From: Bordetella parapertussis
GTDB lineage: Bacteria; Pseudomonadota; Gammaproteobacteria; Burkholderiales; Burkholderiaceae_C
Reading direction: 5' to 3'
DNA: 10,918 nt
Assembly: GCA_945900695.1 (NCBI GenBank)
Contig: CAMDJU010000076.1
Coordinates: 1-10,918 of the forward strand
Position 1 is the first letter of the stretch. Each line of letters opens with the position of its first letter. Below, in pieces: positions 6,746-10,918 of this stretch. The translations under genes were made by a program, and so were the position numbers. The notes under the pieces are model-generated. The model worked only from the letters and a program-made list of their open reading frames with translations, was not told the origin of the DNA and searched no databases.

Positions 6746-7588
6746 TCAGCTTTTGCGGGCCAGCACCAAGGCACCAGACAGCACGCCACTTCGGTACAGG
6801 CCGACAAAATGGTCGTAGGCTTGGTCGTAGCGGTCAAAATGATCTCGCCCCAAGCGCGCCACGGTTTGGGATTCCAAAGACCGGTACATGTCATGGCGAT
6901 CCACCAAAATGCGCGTCCATTCCTCGCTCAGGTCAATGGACTGCACCCATTGCATGCCTGCATCTGCAAACCATTGTTGGTAATCACCCAATGTGGCGAT
7001 TTCTGAGAACCGCATGCCGTCAAACAACTTTTGGGCGTCTGGGCGGCCCAAAGCTTGGTGACTCATGATGTCAGAAAAAACCATGCGGCCCCCAGGCGCT
7101 AAGGCGCGTTCACATTGGCCGATGAGTTGGCGCTTGTTGGGGATGTGGGCAAACGCCTCTTGGCTGATGATGCAAGTGAACTGTGCGGGATCAAAGGGCA
7201 TCTCCAGCGCATTGCCATGGACAAAACGGACCTGTTCAGTCAGGTGCGCCGCTGCGGTCAGGGCTTGGGCCCCAATCACACGGCTGGCGGTCAAATCCAA
7301 GCCGGTGACCTGGCAGCCGGTTTTCCAAGCGATGTAACGGGCGGGTCCACCCATGCCGGCACACACATCAAGCACATGGTCTTGGGCGGTGATGGCCGCT
7401 TGCGCCATCAGTCGATCCACCGCTTCGGTGCCCCCATAGTGGTCTTGGTCGTGGGCACTCAGCACGGCTTGGGTGATGTCTTCGTGTGCAATGTGGCGCG
7501 CTGCTACCGCACTGAAAATTTGCTCAGCGCTGATGGGGTGAAAGTCGTAAAAGTGTTGAACGGCTTGAATTGAGGAGATGGGGTCCAT
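6746..7588 (-). CDS. Class I SAM-dependent methyltransferase
   Basis: A 280-residue methyltransferase with a central Rossmann-type domain. Motif I is VLDVCAGMGGPARYIA (72-87) for S-adenosylmethionine binding, Asp98 in GLDLT lies at the end of the second strand, GNALEMPF (125-132) is a later motif, and SQEAFAHIP (142-150) is motif IV-like. CAGMGGPAR together with HYGGTEAVDRL (50-60) resembles small-molecule N-methyltransferases of the sarcosine/dimethylglycine or phosphoethanolamine type. The target-base motifs of DNA methyltransferases (DPPY, NPPY, PC) are missing. The substrate is unknown; it should be cytosolic. The start at 7588 is preferred to the longer frame from 7684 because AGGA (complement of 7596-7599) precedes it by 7 nt and the extra 32 residues look non-coding. 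It shares a divergent intergenic region with the small membrane-anchored protein. Confidence 0.85.
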   Translation of the reverse strand: MDPISSIQAVQHFYDFHPISAEQIFSAVAARHIAHEDITQAVLSAHDQDHYGGTEAVDRLMAQAAITAQDHVLDVCAGMGGPARYIAWKTGCQVTGLDLTASRVIGAQALTAAAHLTEQVRFVHGNALEMPFDPAQFTCIISQEAFAHIPNKRQLIGQCERALAPGGRMVFSDIMSHQALGRPDAQKLFDGMRFSEIATLGDYQQWFADAGMQWVQSIDLSEEWTRILVDRHDMYRSLESQTVARLGRDHFDRYDQAYDHFVGLYRSGVLSGALVLARKS

Positions 7589-7639
7589 GGGCGCGTCCTG
7601 TGGGTAGGTGGTCAAGCATATCAGTGGTGGGGTGGTCTT

Positions 7640-7658
7640 AGCGCAAGGACAATGCGCT
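7640..7658. promoter_or_regulatory. Inverted repeat in the divergent intergenic region, candidate operator
   Basis: AGCGCA at 7640-7645 and TGCGCT at 7653-7658 form a perfect 6-bp dyad around 7 nt, lying midway between the methyltransferase start and the start at 7711. A second, shorter dyad TGGCC/GGCCA lies at 7671-7683. Either could be an operator or a hairpin in a leader. No T-run follows, so neither is a terminator. Confidence 0.25.
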
Positions 7659-7710
7659 GGGGTTAAGCTCTGGCCTTTGGCCACAACTGTCGGTTCGAGG
7701 AGATTTCAGA

Positions 7711-8109
7711 ATGGCGATTTCATGGTTGGCTGCCCTCAAAGTGGTGCCTTGGGGCAAAGTGATGGAGCATGCGCCCCAGGTGTTGGACAAGGCGCGTGGC
7801 TTGATCGATAAACACCGTTCGGGCGCACCAGCGGCCCAGCCCGCCCCCAGCAGCCCAGACCTGGGCGAAGTGCCCAGCTTGGGCGAACTGAAAAACCGGT
7901 GCCTGGCCTTGCAAGCCCAATGCGATCAATTGGCGCAGGCCCAGCAGCAAATGGCCCAAACCCTGGCCGAGTTGGCCGAGCAAAATGCGGGCTTGATTGG
8001 GATTGTCAGCCGCTTGCAGTCGCGCCTGCGTGGGCTGTTGATCTGGGGCAGTTTCTCGGTGCTGCTGGCCGGGGCATTGGCGCTGTGGTGGCTGCAGGCC
8101 TGGCCTTGA
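7711..8109 (+). CDS. Small coiled-coil protein with C-terminal membrane anchor (unknown function)
   Basis: A 132-residue protein of unknown function. The N-terminus (MAISWLAALKVVPWGKVMEHAPQ) is an amphipathic stretch rather than a cleavable signal. It is followed by a Pro/Ala/Ser-rich linker (38-55), a Gln/Ala/Leu-rich segment likely to form a coiled coil (about 56-104), and one membrane-spanning segment (about 108-130), ending in WWLQAWP. The arrangement suggests a tail-anchored inner-membrane protein with a cytoplasmic coiled coil that may self-associate. AGGAGA at 7698-7703, 7 nt before the ATG, is a strong ribosome binding site, and codon use matches the neighbours. I cannot name a family. 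It is transcribed alone, divergent from the methyltransferase. Confidence 0.78.
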   Translation: MAISWLAALKVVPWGKVMEHAPQVLDKARGLIDKHRSGAPAAQPAPSSPDLGEVPSLGELKNRCLALQAQCDQLAQAQQQMAQTLAELAEQNAGLIGIVSRLQSRLRGLLIWGSFSVLLAGALALWWLQAWP

Positions 8110-8194
8110 TCAACTCGATCAGCATGGTGTTTGCCTTTAAAGTCAGCGCCCTGGCCTTTGTTTTCAACCCATTTTGACCACTGAGAGACCTCAT

Positions 8195-9202
8195 ATGCCT
8201 GGATTTTTGCAAAACCCTTGGATGAACCCAACGCTGAAATGCGCTGCCCGCACCCTGCTGTGGGTCTGCGCTTGGGCCTGCTTGGGGTTGGTCCACGCCC
8301 AGGAATGGGCACCCAACAAGCCGGTGCGCATCATCGTGCCCATTGTGGGCAGCACCAATGATGTGTTGGCACGTTTATTGGCCCCCAAGTTGTCGGAGGT
8401 CTTGGGCCAACCGGTGTTGGTGGACAACAAACCCGGTGCGGGCGGCAATTTGGGTGCCGACTTGGTGGCCAAGGCAGCGCCCGACGGCCACACCCTGTTG
8501 ATTGGTTACAACGGGCCCATGGCCATCAATGTGTCCTTGTTTGACAAGATGCCCTACGACCCGGTCAAGGATTTGGCGCCCATCACCTTGGCGGTCAAAT
8601 CGCCCCAGTACCTGGTGGCCCACCCCGGCTCGGGTTTGCAGTCGGTGCAAGACCTGGTCACCCAAGCGCGGGCCAACCCGACCAAGTTCTCTTATGGTTC
8701 GGTGGCGGTGGGAAGCGCCTCACATCTCACCATGGAAATGCTCAAAATGGCCGCCGGTGTGCAAATCACCCATGTGCCCTACAAGGGTGCTGCCCCAGCA
8801 GTGACCGATTTGATTGCAGGCAATATCCAAGTGGCTTTTTTTGTCCCGGGCAATGTGCAGCAGTTTGCCAAAGACGGTCGGCTTCGCTTGTTGGGGGTCA
8901 GTGGGACCAAGCGGTTTAAAAGCACGCCCCAGGTGCCAACCTTGATCGAAGCCGGCTTCAAAGACTTTGAGGCCACGTCTTGGATTGGCTTGCTGACCAC
9001 AGGCGGCACCCCCAAGCCCATCATCGAGCGCTACCACCGCGAGTTGGTGAAAATTTTGCAGTCCCCCGAGATCCGGCAAAAGCTGGAAGACATGGAGTTT
9101 GAGGTGGTTGCCTCCAATCCAGATCAGTTTGCGGCCTGGATCGCCACCGAAATCCCTCGCTGGGGCAAGGTGATCAAGGCCACCGGAGCCAAGGCCGACT
9201 GA
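8195..9202 (+). CDS. Bug/TctC-family periplasmic receptor (second of three, upstream of the oxygenase)
   Basis: A 335-residue Bug receptor. The N-terminus has a long signal peptide with a hydrophobic core TLLWVCAWACLGLVHAQ, cleavage likely near HAQ/E, then EWAPNKPVRIIVP. Family marks are NKPGAGGNLGADLVAKAAPDGHT (about 85-107), YGSVAVGSASHLTMEML and HVPYKGAAPAVTDLIAG. The ligand loop reads VGSTND rather than the more usual Pro-Gly-Gly type. It should capture a carboxylate in the periplasm. The start at 8195 has GAGAGA about seven nt upstream; the frame can be extended to a TTG at 8174 and an internal ATG at 8222 is also possible. It shares its ligand loop and the GYNGP.AIN segment with the partial receptor after the oxygenase, which points to duplication. 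The oxygenase gene follows after 98 nt. Confidence 0.93.
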   Translation: MPGFLQNPWMNPTLKCAARTLLWVCAWACLGLVHAQEWAPNKPVRIIVPIVGSTNDVLARLLAPKLSEVLGQPVLVDNKPGAGGNLGADLVAKAAPDGHTLLIGYNGPMAINVSLFDKMPYDPVKDLAPITLAVKSPQYLVAHPGSGLQSVQDLVTQARANPTKFSYGSVAVGSASHLTMEMLKMAAGVQITHVPYKGAAPAVTDLIAGNIQVAFFVPGNVQQFAKDGRLRLLGVSGTKRFKSTPQVPTLIEAGFKDFEATSWIGLLTTGGTPKPIIERYHRELVKILQSPEIRQKLEDMEFEVVASNPDQFAAWIATEIPRWGKVIKATGAKAD

Positions 9203-9210
9203 GGTTTTTT

Positions 9211-9241
9211 GCACCCGGCATCCAGGCCCTTGGCTGGGTGC
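9211..9241 (+). repeat. Inverted repeat after the receptor gene
   Basis: GCACCC at 9211-9216 pairs with GGGTGC at 9236-9241 around a 19-nt loop that has partial self-complementarity (CCAGG...CTTGG). Six Ts come before the stem, not after it, so it is not a classic intrinsic terminator in the plus direction. It may instead protect the 3' end of the receptor message. Confidence 0.3.
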
Positions 9242-9251
9242 GCGGACAATA

Positions 9252-9283
9252 GCCCCCAACGCCCTGAGGGGCCCCATTTTTTT
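9252..9283 (+). terminator. Terminator-like hairpin just before the oxygenase ribosome binding site
   Basis: GCCCC 9252-9256 can pair with GGGGC 9268-9272 (11-nt loop), followed by CCCA and seven Ts (9277-9283). The stem is short and the T-run begins four nt after it, so termination would be partial at best. It lies 6 nt before the GAGGAG ribosome binding site (9290-9295) of the oxygenase, so it may reduce readthrough from the receptor gene or be the end of that transcript. Confidence 0.35.
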
Positions 9284-9300
9284 GTTTTTGAGGAGTTTGC

Positions 9301-10575
9301 ATGAGTCCCGAAATGTCCCAAACCTTGACCCAGACCAGTGCTGGCACGCCCATGGGCAATTTGATGCGCCGCTACTGGGTGCCGGTGGTGATGTCCAGCG
9401 AAATCGCTGAAGCCGATGGCCCACAGGTGCGGGTGCAAATCATGGGTGAAAAATTGCTGGCCTTCCGCGACTCTGATGGCTTGCCCGGTTTGATCAGCGA
9501 GTTTTGCTCGCACCGTGGCGTGTCGCTGTTCTTTGGTCGCAACGAAGAAAAAGGCATTCGCTGCTCCTACCACGGCGTCAAATTTGACCGCCTGGGCAAC
9601 TGCGTGGATGTGCCCTCTGCGCCGCAGATGTGCGAGAAGATGAAGATCGTGGGCTACCCCTGCATCGAGCGGGGGGGCGTGGTGTGGGCGTATATGGGGC
9701 CGGCTGAACACCAACCCGCCGAGCCCGAGGTGGAGTGGTGCACGCTGCCGCCCAGCCATGTGTTTGTGTCCAAGCGTTGGCAGCGCTCCAATTACCTGCA
9801 AGCCATGGAGGGCGGCATCGACACCGCCCATGTGTCCTACGTGCACAGCATGGACGTGACCACCGACCCCATGCACCGAGGTGTCAAAGCCTTGGACTAC
9901 ATCAAGGCCGATGGCAATGTGGTGTTCAACATTGAAAAAACCGAATTTGGCATGACCTTGTTGGGCCGCCGTATGGGTGAGCCCGACAGCTACTACTGGC
10001 GCATCACCCAGTGGTTGTTCCCCTGGTATACCTTGATTCCCCCCTTTGGTGACCACTCCCTGGGCGGCCATGTGTGGGTACCCATCGATGACCACAATTG
10101 CTGGGCCTGGAGCATCAACTACCGGCCTGAAGCCCCGCTGGGCGAGGAGGAGCTGCACCACATGCATGCAGGCCGTGGTATTCACAACGAATACGAAGCC
10201 CCCGGCAGCTTTATTCCCAAGGCCAATTCAGACAACGATTACCTGATGGATCGCAAAGCCCAAAAAGAGCGGCGTTTGTACAGTGGCGTGGCAGGCATCG
10301 CCGCGCAAGACTACTCATTGCAAGAGAGCATGGGGCCGATCCAAAACCATGCCGAAGAAAAGATATTGCCCACCGACCGCGGCATCGTGATGGCCCGGCG
10401 CATGCTCTATGAATCGGCCATCGACTTGGGCAAAGGTGCCACGCCGCCCGCCCTCAATGCCGCGGCCCATCGGGTGCGCGCCGCTGGCGTGTTGCTGGAC
10501 AAAGCCCAAGACCCTGTGACATGGGCCAAGGCGCATTTGGCCAACGACTTGACCAAACCGGTCTACACCCTGTGA
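9301..10575 (+). CDS. Rieske non-heme iron oxygenase, large subunit (phthalate dioxygenase-like)
   Basis: A 424-residue oxygenase component of the one-type-subunit (phthalate 4,5-dioxygenase) class. The N-terminal Rieske [2Fe-2S] domain has Cys69-x-His71 (EFCSHRG) and Cys88-x-x-His91 (CSYHG). The catalytic domain has the mononuclear iron motif [20 protein letters not shown], with Asp174 as electron bridge and His177 and His182 as ligands; Asp337 ([14 protein letters not shown]) is the candidate third ligand. The segment QESMGPI...[18 protein letters not shown] is typical of phthalate and related aromatic-acid oxygenases. With a separate reductase it would insert oxygen into an aromatic or other cyclic substrate in the cytosol. 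The reductase is not in the window. GAGGAG at 9290-9295 supports the start. The stop overlaps the next ATG by one base (TGATG), indicating coupling to a Bug receptor. The substrate could also be a methoxylated or chlorinated aromatic acid. Confidence 0.92.
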   Translation: MSPEMSQTLTQTSAGTPMGNLMRRYWVPVVMSSEIAEADGPQVRVQIMGEKLLAFRDSDGLPGLISEFCSHRGVSLFFGRNEEKGIRCSYHGVKFDRLGNCVDVPSAPQMCEKMKIVGYPCIERGGVVWAYMGPAEHQPAEPEVEWCTLPPSHVFVSKRWQRSNYLQAMEGGIDTAHVSYVHSMDVTTDPMHRGVKALDYIKADGNVVFNIEKTEFGMTLLGRRMGEPDSYYWRITQWLFPWYTLIPPFGDHSLGGHVWVPIDDHNCWAWSINYRPEAPLGEEELHHMHAGRGIHNEYEAPGSFIPKANSDNDYLMDRKAQKERRLYSGVAGIAAQDYSLQESMGPIQNHAEEKILPTDRGIVMARRMLYESAIDLGKGATPPALNAAAHRVRAAGVLLDKAQDPVTWAKAHLANDLTKPVYTL

Positions 10576-10918
10576 TGCCCATGGGCTGGCCCCGCAGGCT
10601 GCTCGTGGTGTGGGCCTGTGCCCTGGGCGGGGCTCCCGTTGCGGTTCAGGCACAAGACTGGGCACCCAGCAAAACCGTGCGCATTGTGGTGCCCATTGCA
10701 GGCACCACCAACGACACCTTGGCGCGTTTGGTGGCGCCCAAATTGGCCGAGGCGCTGGGCCAAGCCGTGATCGTGGAAAACCGCCCAGGTGCTGGCGGCA
10801 ATATCGGCTCTGCCTTTGTGTCCAAGGCCGAGCCCGATGGCCACACCTTGCTGGTGGGCTACAACGGGCCGATCGCCATCAACCCCACCTTGATGAAGAA
10901 CGCGCTCGACCCGGTCAA
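10575..10918 (+). CDS. Bug/TctC-family periplasmic receptor (third), 3' end outside the window
   Basis: The first 114 codons of another Bug receptor; the rest lies beyond the window. Its ATG at 10575 overlaps the oxygenase stop (TGATG), so translation is probably coupled; an ATG two codons later is an alternative. The start [19 protein letters not shown] and a hydrophobic run ending VAVQAQ form a Sec signal peptide, followed by [13 protein letters not shown]. Family segments are [24 protein letters not shown] and [20 protein letters not shown]. Compared by eye with the receptor at 8195-9202, about two thirds of residues are identical across the shared region, including the unusual G(S/T)TND loop. 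The two are therefore sister receptors, likely for related carboxylates linked to the oxygenase. Confidence 0.9.
   Translation, partial: MPMGWPRRLLVVWACALGGAPVAVQAQDWAPSKTVRIVVPIAGTTNDTLARLVAPKLAEALGQAVIVENRPGAGGNIGSAFVSKAEPDGHTLLVGYNGPIAINPTLMKNALDPV

Noticed and set aside
6404..7588. A restriction-modification system
   Set aside because: The methyltransferase lacks DNA-methyltransferase target motifs (DPPY/NPPY or Pro-Cys) and resembles small-molecule enzymes, and no specificity domain is present.
8107..8121. TGATC/GATCA inverted repeat at the stop of the small membrane protein as a terminator
   Set aside because: The stem is only 5 bp with no T-run, so it is too weak to call.
8124..8177. 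17-codon ORF before the second Bug receptor
   Set aside because: It is very short, has no ribosome binding site, and is the tail of a longer shadow frame under the preceding gene.
9124..10185. 353-codon open frame on the minus strand opposite the Rieske oxygenase
   Set aside because: The plus strand has all the Rieske and iron-binding motifs. The minus frame is His/Gly/Ala-rich with no recognisable domain, as expected for the complement of GC-rich coding DNA.

Overview
The window looks like a chromosomal segment from a betaproteobacterium of the order Burkholderiales, most likely Comamonadaceae (Limnohabitans/Rhodoferax/Polaromonas-like). Three things support this. The DNA is GC-rich (roughly 60 % by eye) with a strong preference for TTG leucine codons. 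It holds three separate periplasmic receptors of the Bug/TctC family, which is hugely expanded in this group. It also has a Rieske ring-hydroxylating oxygenase of the phthalate-dioxygenase type. No rRNA, tRNA, CRISPR array, transposase, integrase or phage gene is visible, and base composition and codon use look even across the window.

Layout, left to right. (1) Positions 2-1186, minus strand: an MFS transporter cut by the window edge, with no in-frame ATG at its 5' end. (2) Positions 1187-1362: a divergent control region with a TATATATA box and, reading rightwards, three hairpins, the last one terminator-like. (3) Positions 1363-4337, plus strand: a tightly packed operon of a HAD-superfamily hydrolase, an enolase-superfamily (mandelate racemase/muconate lactonizing type) enzyme, a 50-codon small ORF, and trhO (tRNA U34 hydroxylase); the first three are joined by 4-nt ATGA overlaps. 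(4) Positions 4364-6302, minus strand: a Bug receptor followed by an MDR-family quinone oxidoreductase. (5) Positions 6404-7588, minus strand: a class I SAM methyltransferase followed after 15 nt by a small GIY-YIG-like protein. (6) Positions 7711-8109, plus strand: a small coiled-coil protein with a C-terminal membrane anchor. (7) Positions 8195-10918, plus strand: Bug receptor, Rieske oxygenase, then a second, closely related Bug receptor whose ATG overlaps the oxygenase stop; this last gene runs off the window.

How the genes may work together. The right-hand block reads as a capture-and-oxidise module: two sister periplasmic receptors flank an oxygenase predicted to attack an aromatic or related carboxylate. 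No oxygenase reductase and no TctA/TctB membrane components lie in the window. The left operon joins two enzymes of 2-substituted carboxylic acid chemistry (HAD hydrolase, enolase-superfamily dehydratase/racemase) to a tRNA-modifying enzyme, perhaps only because of genome packing. The Bug-quinone oxidoreductase pair is another receptor-plus-enzyme unit. I found no defence system or clearly new machinery. The points most worth a second look are the twin-receptor/oxygenase arrangement, the structured leader before the HAD gene, the unusual start of the MFS gene, and the overlapped 50-codon ORF.
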